Assembly: GCA_033980235.1 (NCBI GenBank)
Contig: CM067070.1
Coordinates: 11,230,046 to 11,294,045, forward strand
Direction: 5' to 3'
DNA: 64,000 bases
From: Diadema setosum
Taxonomy: Eukaryota; Echinodermata; Echinoidea; Diadematoida; Diadematidae
How positions within the stretch are numbered: position 1 is the stretch's first letter; each line of letters starts with the position of its first letter. This document shows positions 38,401 through 50,414 of this stretch, in pieces. The translations under genes and the position numbers were made by a program. The notes beneath the pieces were generated by a model. It saw nothing but the letters and a program-made list of their open reading frames with translations. It was not told the origin of the DNA and searched no databases.

Positions 38401-39032
38401 GTAGTCTAAACGACTTTGAACCAGCGGAGCGATTTGCCTGAAAGTAAATCGCTTTAACACTGGGTTCCGCTTCCGCCATATATCAATCAAATTCATTTTC
38501 TTTAAAAAACCCTTTAATTCTTTACTACAACTCATTCTCAAATTAGTACTTACACTCATATAATCCAAATCTTTATTCATTACTACATTAAAATCTCCAC
38601 CCAAAATTAACGAATAATTCATAGAATATAAATTTGACAAACAATCATTAAAATTCACAAGAGAATCAATTTGTCTTTGCACCCTATCCCTTGTTGGGAA
38701 ATAAACATTTCCCAGAAGCAGTTTGTAACCTAGCAAATCCCCTTTTAAAACCACAAAACGCCCTTCATCATCTTTCATAACCTGATCAATCTTAAAATTC
38801 AATCCAGGGGCTAACAAAATCATTACTCCCCTACTATGATTTGACCCATGACTAAAAATGATACGTCCTCCCCATTCTCTTTCCCACTCTTCCTCAATAT
38901 CAGGGGTACTCTACGTTTCCTGTAACATAACCATATCCCCTTTCTCATTCTAACCCAATCAAAAATCATCTTTCTCTTTACTCGATCCCGTACCCTCCTC
39001 ACATTAAGTGAAATTAAATTCAGACCCGCCAT
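35431..39032 (-). pseudogene. L1/Tx1-like LINE ORF2 (endonuclease + RT), degenerate
   Basis: ORF2 starts MAGLNLISLNVRRVRD at 39032, the usual first strand of an AP-endonuclease domain. After a frameshift the minus strand reads DMVMLQET, an in-frame TAG, STPDIEEEWE and SHGSNHSRGVMILL. It then holds a 412-codon frame (38823-37585) with LLGNVYFPTRDR, LILGGDFNVV, SRLDYWFIS and SVAPDHSG. The RT begins at NKSPGND, and the next frame (37536-37135) holds GKDPLFIKNYRPITLLN and VDFEKAFDSV. YADD lies at about 36930, and LKVNIDKTKVMSIG follows. The C-terminal region has a CX2C...HLFWDC motif (FCEQSVETYKHLFWDC, about 35650-35600), as in L1-type ORF2. Multiple frameshifts and stops make it dead. It is cut at 35431 by the CR1-type LINE. 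Confidence 0.8.
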
Positions 39033-39099
39033 GATGTATGATAAACGGTATCTACGTAACCGAGAGGGAAAATCCTACCTACATGATATTGATAAATAC

Positions 39100-39284
39100 G
39101 GTATCCCATACACCACTTCAATTTCACACCACCACACACACAACAGAACACACACCCACTCACCCGTACCCTACTGAAGCTAAGTCTAAAAGACCAAGAA
39201 AAAAGATGGTATCCCACACACCACTTCCATTTCACACCACCACACACACAGCACAATACACACTCACTCACCCGTACCCGACCC
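39100..39284. repeat. 108-bp tandem repeat upstream of LINE ORF2
   Basis: Two units, both starting GGTATCCCA (39100 and 39208) and containing CACACCACCACACACAC, lie 70-250 bp upstream of the minus-strand ORF2 start. They may be promoter monomers in the 5' region of the L1/Tx1-like element, or a local duplication. No ORF1 is found upstream. Confidence 0.6.
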
Positions 39285-40376
39285 ACCCCCGACAACACAA
39301 AACTTTTCCTATTCATCCTCATTCTACCCCACATCCGTCAAAAATTAACACCTACACATTTCTGAAGCCGCTCCCCTCCCACATTATACTTTCTATCCCG
39401 TCACAAACAATTATCACACACAAAGTTACCCATCTATTGTACTGTCACCAATAATCCCAAGCATGGTATACCTGCTTACCTTCACGCTAACAACTAGGAC
39501 ATCCACTCCCCGCACACCTATCTCTCCCACTTAATTATTGATCTTTGTCTTCCAAAACCTCCTAAACTCAAATACCGACTATTATAAATATAATCAAAGT
39601 ACAAATATTCTATATCCCCTCCTCCTATTCCTAAAACAAAATGTTGAAAGCTTATTCAATCTAACCGTCTGAACCCCCCCCCCCCAAAAAAAAAAGAGGG
39701 GAAAAAAGAAACAGGACAGTGGAATCCACGTTATATAAACAATATAAAATCACATTAATGGCTACCTCCGCGTTGCCAAGGCAACACTCGAAAACCAATC
39801 TGACACAACAATCAGACTGGAGGGTGATTTGGTATACACAACAATCCTCATGAAAGGATTGGAAAGACATAATACTCTTCTTCCTATTACACTGGGCACA
39901 AACCAAACCTTCAGCAAAGAAAAAAAAAACAAACTAACAAATTCCTGAGTTTACCTAGATGGCAGAGAAGAAGAAGAAGAAGAAAAAAAAAAGATAGACT
40001 ATCTTCAATGCAATCAAAATCTGTACATACTTGTACAATCAAAACTCAAACCGACAACATTCAGTTGCAACATGTGGTACATAAAAACAACAACCACACC
40101 CACAAAAAAGAAACGTTTGGCATACTAATCCGTTCTACCCATTCAAATTGCAATAAAAGCACATAATATATATACTTAAACAATCCTCATTCACGAGTTG
40201 TTTCTATTTTTTTTTTCCTAAGTCGTTCTTGTAAATTAACGCTCTCCACAGTGAGTGGCCGTTTTCTTTCTACCCAAAACAGCACGGGAACAACCAGTTA
40301 AAGGAGCAAAAATATCTTGAAGAATCAATCTCATGAAAAAAACAAAAAAAAACAAAAAAAAACAAACAAAAAACCC
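39285..40376. other. non-coding
   Basis: CA/CCAC-rich DNA continues to about 39560, and purine-rich (GAA)n/A-runs lie at about 39920-39995. No ORF1-like sequence and no gene is recognised. Confidence 0.5.
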
Positions 40377-40443
40377 AAAACACACACACACACACACACG
40401 CACACACACACACACACACACACGCACACACACACACACACAC

Positions 40444-40484
<41 letters not shown>

Positions 40485-40491
40485 CACACTG
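40377..40491. repeat. (CA)n microsatellite with CGCA interruptions
   Basis: A CA array of more than 100 bp, interrupted by CGCA. Poly-Thr/His and poly-Val/Cys frames over it are artefacts. Confidence 0.97.
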
Positions 40492-42608
40492 ATACTAAAT
40501 TATGACCCCAATTCATGACAGTTTCATGCCACGAATGTTTCTGGTTGAACAATGTGAATCATTGTTGTCCATACGTGATGACACAGAGTGGGACATTGTA
40601 GTCATCGCATCCAGCAATTGTTTTCTCAGTCTAATAAATCAAAATCTTTTGACAAAGGGATGGGTGCCTGAAAATCGGCGAAGGTGTGCTTTTTGAATAA
40701 GTTGCTGGTGTCCAACTACGGCATGATATTTTTTTTTTTTTTTGCGGGATATTTCCCCTTTCTGTGTTTCCAAACTTCTCTATTTGTGTGTGTGTGTATG
40801 TGTGTGTGTGTGTGTAACCATGTTGAGAATACACGTATTTTCTCCACGAAGAAATGAAGAAATACGCAGATAATGCATCTTTGCCAATAAAGAATAAGTT
40901 TATTCGACTCAAAAATTTTTAGGCGGTCTCCGCCTTCTTCAAAAGTCTTGACAAAACGTCTCTTGAAGATTTTTTGATTTGCCGGTTTTGGAAACGGCAA
41001 ATTGTTACAAACATGTATAATAATCCATTATAATGATAAGATAATGGATTCCACCAAAAAACGAAAAACAACCAAACAACGCACACTAATTATTCAGTGT
41101 ACTAGATAACAACAAAAAGACGCCAGCACGCACACGCACACACACACACACACATATTTACATATTCATACATATGTGTGTATATTATTCTTTTAAGGAG
41201 TAATGCCGACGCAAAAGACCGATTTCCACTCGAAAGGTCACTTTGTCTTTTGTTTGCTTTGAGAAAGACCCTATTGTTGTTGAAATGCAGAGCCCCCACC
41301 CGGCCGCTTTTTGCCAACAAGTCCTACCCCCACCCCCCACCCCCCGAAAAGGGGAGAGGGAGACACGCACATACAACACACACACACACACACACACACG
41401 CATAGAGAAACACAAATATACAAACACATACACGCTTTTTGTCAACAGAAAAAAAAACAACAACAATGACATAAACAAATGTCACGTGGAATGGTTTTAT
41501 AAACACTATCTGTCGACGCGGTACTCTAATGTCATTTCTACTTGCTTGAAATGAGAAAAAAAAGATATGGAAAATGGTGAAAGAATGTCAAACATTGTAC
41601 AAAAAAAATAATGCTTAATGCGAGCACACATCAAAAACACTTATTCCATTTTACAAAAGACAGAAACAAGATGTGAAACTTTAGTCAGAGCAATAACATC
41701 TGATAGTAACACAATTGTGAACTTTTTCATCAGTGCCGTTAAACTTTAATTTCGTTTATTTTGAAACATCCACCTCAAAAATAAAAATCAACAACAAACC
41801 AAATTCAAACACAAAATACAAATTATGAGAAACTGGAAAAATGCAAAGCGCATTTTCAATTTTCAAAGTATTTCAACAATAACAGATAAAATGGAACAGT
41901 AAAACGGTATTATCAACATCTCGTTTGAATATACAGCATACATACCTAGGGCTTTGTAAAAGGCAGAAATCTACATGATTTAGGCGGGGCATTTCATTGA
42001 TCTCGTCCATTAAGGGTCGTTGAAAAATATTGCCTATTTTGATATGAGCTTTGGAAAACAAACTGGGATTGCCTGATAGGCATGGTATCTGCTTGAGACT
42101 GGTTACTGGTCTTGACTATGCAAATTACCAGCGAGCTTATTTTTGGTTGCATTGTGTGGGGATTGAGTTTATGATGTAGTCATAAATCTTCCAAGTCTCA
42201 TGCAGAATGTGGAAGATTGTATTTTTATTTTCCAATAAAGTGTACTGCAAAAAGGTTTGTTCTGATTACTGTTAAATGTGTATTATAAGGATGTTCTCTG
42301 CTGGCGATTTTAAATGTACTTATGTAGAAACAAGCGCAATATATTTTGTTGCAGGGGGTCTGTTGGACTAACCATGACGATCGAAGAAACGCTAATCTAG
42401 GTTAACAAAGAGAAGGAGAAAGTACATTTTAATATGAAGAATAACATGGTATAGTAACACCATCCACACAGGCATCTATTTCATTCGATTCATTAATCAA
42501 TTGCCATTCAGTTTCTACAGATACGCACAGCAAAGCAGAGTAAAATACAATGATATAATATATACCAACAATATGACAATAGATATCATGCGTTATTACA
42601 CGTATACA
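40492..42608. other. non-coding with small microsatellites
   Basis: (GT)n lies at about 40786-40815, and (CA)n at about 41125-41153 and 41370-41400. A block at 40885-40960 (minus strand GAAGAAGGCGGAGACCGCC, followed by an AATAAA) resembles the 3' end of a retroelement transcript, with no coding part nearby. No gene is recognised. Confidence 0.5.
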
Positions 42609-43005
42609 TGTGACCCTGCATCACAACACGAACAAAAAGTTGCCAGACATGGATTTTTAGTTAAAAGCATTTTTCTGAAAGAGCAGACTTCAAGCTTTTT
42701 TAATGATGAACACCTCAAATCAAATGGACTCTCCTGACCTAAATATTGGAAAGAATGCACACATTTCGGAAAAGTGTGAACTCAGAAACAAGGCTGTGAC
42801 GCACAGGGTCTATTCAAGCATTTAATTTTCACCAAGCCGTGCTACCCGTACAATGAATGGGACAATAAACAGGATGAAAACCATCGGTTCAACAACAATG
42901 AAGGGATTATCAGATTAAACTGAAATTAAGCATGTTCTATTAACAAATTCTGTTCATGAGAGATAGCAGTAGCGTCATCCTTTCTAAAGTTATTAGAGTT
43001 GAAAG
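42609..43005. mobile_element. M1 element, truncated copy
   Basis: It starts TGTGACCCTGCATCACAAC, like the M1 terminus. It then follows the reverse complement of 57375-58065 through AAATGGACTCTCCTGACCTA, TCTATTCAAGCA and TGAAGGGATTATCAGATTAA to GTTATTAGAGTTGAAAGTG. After about 43005 similarity ends, so the far terminal repeat is missing. Confidence 0.6.
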
Positions 43006-43249
43006 TGTTGTGAGTATCTTTGGTTGTCGCAGTGAATTTCTAAGACGGGTATCATACAAATGAACAGAGCTGTTTAATACGAATAAATCATTAAACACAT
43101 TAGTGAAGTTTATACATGAAGACTAGGGAATTAAATGATATCGACTCAGTAATAGGTAATACATGAAGCTGAGAAAATAGGTTTCTCGTGTGGGTATAAA
43201 TACAAGAATTAGTTATAACTCCTTTTTTCTTTTTTGAAGTATTTCTATT

Positions 43250-43625
43250 TTACGAGGTTGACTTCGAAATGTATGTATGACCCCAAATAATACTACAATA
43301 ATTCAAATGTGGCATTATGATACTATTATACAATATTTTAAGTACAATTTGGGCTAAAATGGGTTTCAATCTTCTAAGAACATTACTGCTTTTTGATATG
43401 TTGAGTAAAATGGCACTGATGTGAGGCCTCCAGGAGAGATATTCGTTTAGCACAACACCAAGAAATTCTACATTATCCACCATTGACACAGCATGGCCTC
43501 CTATACATACATTTGGGTGATTGCAGGGTATTTCTTCTGTTTCTTGTCCTAAACAAAACATAATGTCTTATCAGGATTCAAAAAGAATTTGTTACAATTG
43601 AACCACTCGTGTAAATTAACCAGTT
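43250..43625 (-). pseudogene. LINE reverse-transcriptase C-terminal fragment
   Basis: On the minus strand 43625-43560 reads VNLHEWFNCNKFFLNPDKT, the post-catalytic 'NPDKT' region of CR1/Jockey-group RTs. After a frame break, 43561-43250 continues with VEFLGVVLNEYLSWRPHI and LNYCSIIWGHTY, the typical thumb-region phrases. No catalytic YADD or endonuclease part is present, so this is a short dead fragment from a different LINE family than the full-length copies. Confidence 0.7.
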
Positions 43626-44810
43626 ATAACTGGTTGTCACTACACTGTATTATTTTTTTTTTAACAGTGTAGTTTTGACTTTCTTTCTGTCAGCATTGCC
43701 AAATATTCCTTGCTTAGAAACATAACTCACTGGCTTACAAAGTTACATTTTTAAGGCAATTGAGAAAGCTGTGAGTACGGTTAGTGATCCTGGATAAAAC
43801 GATTCACCAATCACAAGCAACCGATCCGTTGTTTCTCCGTTCAGCTATATCTGCAGCAATTTGTTTCACATTTTAGTGAAATGACATGAGATTCTCACCT
43901 TAAATTCTCAACAAAAGTATACACGTTACATTAGACACAATAAATTTGATAAATACATAAGAAGTTAAATCAGATTTTTTTTTAAAATCAAAATAATTAA
44001 AACATTTAGAGAAAAAAACGATGTGAGGAACAGACGACTCCAGTCCTAAGGAATTTTGCTGAACGGTCGTTTGACTCTTTTTAAATTGAAATATAGTAAA
44101 AACCAAATGAACTAATACAGGTATCAAAAGAATGAAAAAGAAAATCGTTTCATTCAACCACCGCAGACTGCATGGTGCTAACCCGGTGTAGTGGTCACAC
44201 GCCTACATACCTACCCATGCAAAAACGTGCGTTTGTCCGTAAGCACAGAATCTGCACTTAAGGAAAGAATAAAGTTTAATACAATAAAAAGACATGTGAT
44301 TTCTTAAAACTGAATTTCAACTTTATTGTAATGAGAATTTGGGTTCAACGGTAATTTATACATAAATTGATATAATGTTCCGCAAAACTGGAGAGCATTA
44401 TGATCGTCCAGTCGAAACCCCCGTCAGTTACTTCACTTTAAATTAACCATTCAAGCCCATATTAACCTTTGCCAGCCTACATAGGTCCATGTAGGATAAT
44501 CTAGAATTTCTCTATGCCCGACTTTAACCCGGTTAACCTAATTTTTCACGGGTTTTCCTATGTGAACTCCAAAATTGGTTTACCTCATGAAAAATTATCC
44601 AGTAAATTGATACATTGTATACTTTGAACATTCACATGTTTGTGATTGTTTTGCTAATTCTATTTTCATCAAAATGTCTGATTGTGTGTATGATGGCATA
44701 TATTTCGGTGATTCGTTAAGTTCCACTGTGATTTAGATTTGGAAAAAAAAAATGAGAGAAAATAAAGATCTGCATTACATAATCGAAGGTATTCTACTGA
44801 ACTGCAGTCA
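43626..44810. other. non-coding
   Basis: Reading leftward, 44810-44330 would be the 3' untranslated region of the SGNH-like exon; a minus-strand AATAAA occurs at about 44338-44333. An 85-codon hydrophobic minus-strand frame at 44157-43900 has no recognisable family. A short stretch at 44180-44290 ending in AATAAAGTTTAATACAATAAA resembles a SINE tail. Confidence 0.4.
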
Positions 44811-45322
44811 TTATTTTATCAAGGCTTTGAGGCCATCCTCCAACTGCTTGATGAATTTGTTTAATTCATCATCATCTTCCCCACGTTTCTGCGTGTCACA
44901 TTGCTTTATACCCCCCTGAGTGATACCCCCGTGATTGAAAGTGCTGTGTGCCAGATTTCCCCCTTTCTTATTTAGTGTCTCTCGTTGGTTTTCATTCTTC
45001 CCTTGGCTCAGTATGTCCGACCACACAAATGTTAACTTTTTATACTCCGATTTCAAGATATCTTGTATGTTGTTCACAACAATGCTTTCCTTAATACCCA
45101 ATAATACATCTTGTTTACCCACGTGCAGCACTACAAACTTGGGATCGGGCTTCCGGCCTTCCAGCTTCTTGATGAGTGTACCTATCTGACCGGAGCGCAA
45201 GTCTTGTTCTCCAGCCCAATGTACGGTAGTATTTCCTAGGTTGAGATTGGGAATCCCACGGCTATTCGCTCGCATTCCGGCCATGATCACAGTCTCGTCC
45301 CCAACGATCCATATGGTCCTAT
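44811..45322 (-). CDS. 3' exon encoding an SGNH/OSK-like domain, catalytic motifs altered
   Basis: A minus-strand open segment begins after an acceptor (TTTGGACAG, ending at 45323) and runs to TAA at 44811-44813. It reads TIWIVGDETVIMAGMRA, then NLGNTTVHWAGEQD, KFVVLHVGKQDVLLG and LTFVWSDILSQ. This is the order of blocks in SGNH-hydrolase-like proteins, including the OSK-type family common in aquatic deuterostomes (block I GDS, block III GxND, then a W-S-D/A-I-L-P strand). Here block I is GDE and block III is GKQD, so the nucleophile Ser and the Asn are replaced and hydrolase activity is unlikely. The last 60 residues are polar and low-complexity. Earlier exons were not found. Alternatives are an SGNH ORF left from a Ngaro/DIRS-type retroelement, or a pseudogene. 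Confidence 0.5.
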
Positions 45323-45605
45323 CTGTCCAAACAAATGAAATTCATTATGTATCGGAAGCATTATACTCCAAAGTATGAGATTATGCAGGTGTTACACGAC
45401 ATGATTATGTTTGTACGCGGACTTGGCAGATTAGTCGATACCAAATCAGCCGATATCCTTGAAATTGTGGAATTAGTTTTCTTTATTTCTTGAAACAATA
45501 AAAATAACAATAACAACAACAACGATAAAAACGATAATAATAATTATGATAATGATGATGATAATAACAAAAATAAGAAAAAATGTAATATTACTACTAA
45601 TAATA
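45323..45605. repeat. non-coding, ending in a degenerate SINE tail
   Basis: Positions 45495-45605 are AAT/GAT/AAC-rich and form the decayed (ATT)n tail of the SINE that follows. Before that, nothing is recognised. Confidence 0.6.
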
Positions 45606-45828
45606 AGATCTTATTTACCAAGGGTGTTGCCACTGCCTACCAGAGGGCCCTGACAACAATCATTATTATAACCCTAGCGTTGACAGGTACCCATCTATAC
45701 ATCTGGGTCGAAAGGGACATGGTGGGTAAAAAATCTTGTCCAAGACGTAAATCACTGGGCGGGATTCGAACTCGGGTCCTCCGATTGGGAGTCGGGAGTC
45801 TTATCCACTATGCCACTGTAGTGGTGCT
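45606..45828 (-). mobile_element. tRNA-derived SINE, family S1 copy
   Basis: On the minus strand the head includes GGCATAGTGGATAAGACTCC and the B-box GAGTTCGAATCCC (about 45774-45761). The body GATGGGTACCTGTCAACGC is shared with 22991-23199. It ends in the AT-rich tail. The orientation is the same as the SGNH-like exon, and it lies in the presumed intron upstream of that exon. Confidence 0.8.
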
Positions 45829-46006
45829 TCATAACTCTGTAGGGTAGGTTTCTTCTGAATATACGACATGATTCCCTTTTTTCTAAACTTTTTTAATGTG
45901 TTTATGTTAATGTCTGTACTTGCTTTACCTTAATTCTTTAACAATCATATCTTGATTAAATGTCTTTCACATCACTCTTTCTTTATTATCATTATTGACG
46001 CTCAAA

Positions 46007-46420
46007 TGTGACTCTGTATCACAAAACCAACAAAGGGTCGCAGGACCTGGATTTTCAGTTAAAGAAAGTTTCTTTCAGAAAAATTATTAAGCTTAAATTG
46101 TATGTTTTACTCAATTCACATGCACTTCTGTACCATAGCTGTATTGGAGAGAAAGCCACACTCTGGATAAGTATGCAAAGACAAAATAGGGTTTAAATCG
46201 AAGGTCTATGCTGCTCTTAATCCTGTCAGGCCGTATTGGCTGTCCAATAAAGTGAATAAAGTAAAACAGGATCTAAGACACCATACCAACAACGATTACG
46301 AAAATTTTAGACTAAGCTGAAATTGTGTGTGCTCTCGATAGACATATTCTATGCATGACTAACACAGGTTTTTACCCATCAACCTGACGGAGTTGAAAGT
46401 AAAGAGTATTTAAAGAACTT
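46007..46420. mobile_element. M1 element, diverged truncated copy
   Basis: It starts TGTGACTCTGTATCACAAA and keeps the M1 order (GGATTTTCAGTTAAAG, CTTTCAGAAAAATTAT, then GGAGTTGAAAGTAAAGAG at about 46389), with more substitutions than the 42609 copy. The far end is missing. Confidence 0.5.
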
Positions 46421-47324
46421 GTAAGAAATGGAAAATAACCTCTTTGATGTATAAATCTACAACACTCTTTTTTTCCCAACTGTAAGAAACTTCCATAAAA
46501 ATACATTCTTCTTCTTGTTTTATTATCCAAAACAATTCGAATCATTTAGAAAAGGGATTGATCTCTAAGAAAATACAAAGAACTCTAGATTGAGTTAGTT
46601 GGTTGGCGCGTTTCACCTATTTCAATCCTCACGTAATATCGGGACGTGCGACTTACGTTGGTTTTCTGATGCACGGTTACAAAATTTGTCCTTCCCCTTT
46701 TCAATAATCAGCCAAAGTATGATATTAAGTGTCTAATTAATTTCCTACCATCGCTTTCCTTTTGTTCACAATGTGTAGGAGCGTAGTTTCGACCATATTA
46801 CATAAAAAATAATGTTGAATCGAACTTTAACATATTTTTAAGTGTTATTGTATCATCAAATTCACATCTACCATTCTCTCATTGTCACAGGTGTTATCAT
46901 AAGTGTGGACTTACAACATGAAGATACCTGCAATAGCTTCTTAATCTATAATTGACCAGGCTGTGTGTATAAATACATGTACTACGTATCGACGCCATTA
47001 TTTCTGCAGTTCTTGACGGATACCCAGCTTTGTATAAAAAAAAACAGAAATAAAATACACCTGTTGTTATAGAATCTTACAGAAATAGAAGGTTACCCAT
47101 TAGCTTTTATGGATCACCTCATATCAATATCAGTAATCATAATGGTAATAGGTAATTTTTTGGGGGTAATATCGTGCATTTCAGTCTTGCCAATAATTCC
47201 AATGCGTTTCACGGACTATTACTACCCCTGTCACTGATTACATTATTTCCATATAAGATTGGCTATGGTTACTCTCCCTTTGATGGAGTGCATATTCCAG
47301 CTTGCCATCATTTTACAGGCACGC
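46421..47324. other. non-coding
   Basis: No gene or repeat is recognised. Confidence 0.45.
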
Positions 47325-47508
47325 ACTTGTTAATCAGCCAACACCCATCCTACCGGGGACCCAGGTATATTCCTGTGTGGAGAGCAGCAATTTTGACAAA
47401 GTGCCTTGCTGAAGGGCAAATGTGTCGGGCTTCGTCTGGTGGGCTCGAACCCACGAGCCAAACCACGCTCATGGAGGCAAGCGCTCTTATGCACTCGGCC
47501 ACGGCACT
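47325..47508 (-). mobile_element. tRNA-derived SINE, Leu/Ser-like head
   Basis: On the minus strand it starts GTGCCGTGGCCGAGTGCATA, a class II tRNA-like A-box region. It has the B-box GGGTTCGAGCCCA (about 47452-47440), followed by a body CTTCAGCAAGGCACTTTGTC that ends near 47325. The head and body differ from family S1. The body after the B-box argues against a functional tRNA gene. Confidence 0.6.
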
Positions 47509-49384
47509 ACTGGTAATACTGCCGAATTCATACTACCTGCCGGAAGGATGTTAAATGGCAATGGAAGAGTCCCGCAGATTGAACCCGGTCCTGCCTAGCA
47601 AACCATTGAGCTATGTGAGGTCCTAACGGTTGAGGTGACTATTAAACATCAACCTCAATTCTTAACCAACGCACACCCAAGACTGCTCGGAGTGGCATAT
47701 TGTTAAGCCCGAAATACCCATCGGCATGCTTTGATGTAATACCGCTGCGTTATCTTTGTACTTAATAGTTCTTTCTTTCTTTCTTTCTTTCTGTCTTTCT
47801 TTCTTATGTATTTATCTAGTTACTAATTTATTCATTGTATCTACATTATTTAAGACAGCTTCTTTCAACATGCTTCTCAGTACAATTTTGTAAAAAATGC
47901 ATAATGTAGAAACAACAATGTCCTTTTTTTTTCTTGGTTTTGCCAGAGGACCTGGTCGGAGTTGCAATCCTACGTCAAAATCCTAATGTAAGAAGTAATC
48001 CGACAATAATCTCTTGAAGCCCAGGCCATCAGTCGCACCGTGTGGTCCTTTCCCTGCTCATTGTGAGGTTACGGTTCTATTATGTTTCAGCAACAATACC
48101 TCAGCATTCGCCATTCATTTTTTTTTTTTTTTTTGGTAGCTTCAATGCGTGTCGCTACATATAACGGGTCGTAAGTGCACACAATTACAGCGGCACAGGA
48201 ATGTCGCCCATTGTGGAACTCAATCCCATTTCGGGCTCGACAATAATTGCAGCCGGAGTATCTTCACAAACAGCATGCAACAGAGACTGAGACGGCGCAT
48301 GTGGTATTCATCTGCACCCCACCTGGCCTTGCTATAATTAAAGGCCAGGCCACATGTACAACGATAGAATACGTACCATTCGATTCGCTGAATGCTGCAT
48401 CGCTCTGCCATGTTGACGGCAGTGGTTCATTCTTCTGATCTGTGACTTCTGATGATGCTCCCCCTTCAGAAAAAAAGAAAGGACGTATATAATACCCAAA
48501 GAAATTGTATATTATAGAAATACATTACACATATTATCATATGAACATATCAATCGTATTCATAATTACAATCCTACTGGTCGGTCAATGATAAGTTTGT
48601 ACTATTGCTGGGATATCACAGTTTGATTGCAAATCAAGTTTGTTCTATGCTTGCCGTGTTTGAAATTATTTGCAGTTTTAGTCGCTAAAGAAATAGAAAA
48701 TAATAAAAACAATCATACAACGTGTTTGTTTTTCCTTTTCACTTTGATCACTAATATACTAAATCGAAACCTCGTCAGTTGATTACCGATAATGTACTTT
48801 CGTATCTACGTGAATATCTCAACTTATGTTCAACAAAATTTCGTAAAGACCACAGACAATTATGAATTATCACCCAAGTAATTTTAAACAGTTTTTTTTT
48901 TTTTCGGGAAGTGTTGGTATTGTCATAGGACTTAATGTTGCTGCTTAGAACAATCACTCTTCACGAGAGATCGCGGTATACGCTCCCTATCTAACTCTGC
49001 ATGTATAGTTTTAATGCAAAGGGTATCTGACGTAATAGGGTAAAGATCAATTTACACGTCCAAGGATTAGGAGAAAGTGCTGTAAGTAACCTGATTCATT
49101 TTAAGAACAGTAAAGTGAAATATTTATTTTAAGTGATATATATACCTATATTATGAATAATCGTTGTCTGTATTATTTGAGTAGTGGTTTTTTGTTGGCC
49201 TTTATGATACACACAATAATAACCTATTCGTAGAAATAGCTCTGCAGAATAACAGCAACAACTCGATACGCGCTTTTTATGGCTTTACAATTAAGTATAC
49301 AAGTTTACAATTTTTTACCTTCAACGGAGCATTTCAGAAATTAATCATACAAATTAATTTTGCTTTTATCAACCACGAGGAGAC
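47509..49384. other. non-coding; tRNA-like scrap, (CTTT)n
   Basis: At 47565-47625 the minus strand has tRNA-like words (ATAGCTCAATGG, GGGTTCAATC) but no anticodon arm of normal size. (CTTT)n lies at about 47770-47806. On the minus strand at 48400-48370 an ATG in good context (CAACATGG) opens MAERCSIQRIEW and meets a donor-like GTACGT. It could be a first exon, but joining it directly to the SGNH-like exon creates a stop, so I do not call it. Confidence 0.4.
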
Positions 49385-50414
49385 GAAATTAAGACACTCA
49401 TCTGTAATACTCCAGCAAAATCATGTGAACTGGACCCCGTGCCAACTAAGCTGCTAAAGGAATGTGCTTCTGTAGTTGCACCTGCGATTGCCAGGATCGT
49501 CAACATGAGTCTAACTAGCGGAGAGGTTCCCAAAGCACTGAAGTTGGCCTACATCCATCCGACACTCAAGAAACCCTCTCTTGATCCCGAGTCGCTCTCT
49601 AGTTACAGGCCTATCTCTAACCTCCCGTATCTATCTAAAGTACAAAGAGCGTGTTGTTTTCTCAAGGCTGTCAGACTATCTACTTACCAATGATCTGATT
49701 GACAGAAGACAGTCTGCATATCGCCCGAGTCACAGTGTCGAGACACTCCTGGTGAACTTATCGAACGATATATTGTTAGGGATGGATGTAGGGCGGGTAA
49801 CAGCTGTTGCTTGTTTAGACTTGTCTTCTGCATTTAATACAGTTCACCATGGTATACTGTCATCTCTTGGTCTAAGAGGAAAGGTCTTAAGCTGGTTCGA
49901 GTCTTATTTAAGTGAAGAAAACATGTAACGCCCTTACTTATCTCTCTACACTGGCTCCCCATTCATAATCGAATCATGTTCCCCATTCATTATCGAATCA
50001 TGTTCAAGTTACTACTACAATGTATTTGTTTTTCAATCATTACATGGAACTGCTCCTCACTACAACTGTAGTTTGATTAGGCCTACCCCTTACAATCCTT
50101 CTAGGCACCTTAGGTCTTCAAAATCATCTCTACTTGCCGTACCACAAACTCACAATTCTTGGGGTGATCAATCATTTCTGTATGCTGGCCCATTCCTATG
50201 GAATAGACTCCCACATAACATTCGCAATCTGTCCTCTCTTAGTGAGTTTAAGAGCTCACTTAAAACTTGGCTATTTAGACAAGCTTTTTTTGTAAACATT
50301 TCCTTTATTCCTTTTCTCATAGCTCCTTTTCACTGTTTTTTTTTTCTCTCTACCACTCTTTCTTGCGCCATGAGCATCTTTTCATGATGGATACCGGAGC
50401 ATTACAAGTGTTCA

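Noticed and set aside
40236..40552. Several overlapping Val/Cys or Thr/His-rich frames
   Set aside because: Pure translations of the (CA)n array.
40885..40960. 3' end of a Penelope-like or other retroelement (GAAGAAGGCGGAGACCGCC)
   Set aside because: Suggestive wording only; no coding sequence or ribozyme core could be confirmed.
47560..47640. Second tRNA gene next to the Leu/Ser-like SINE
   Set aside because: It has B-box-like and D-arm-like words, but the spacing leaves no proper anticodon arm.
48370..48411. First coding exon for the SGNH-like gene (MAERCSIQRIEW with GTACGT donor)
   Set aside because: Good start context, but splicing straight to 45322 makes a stop codon; no intermediate exon could be supported.
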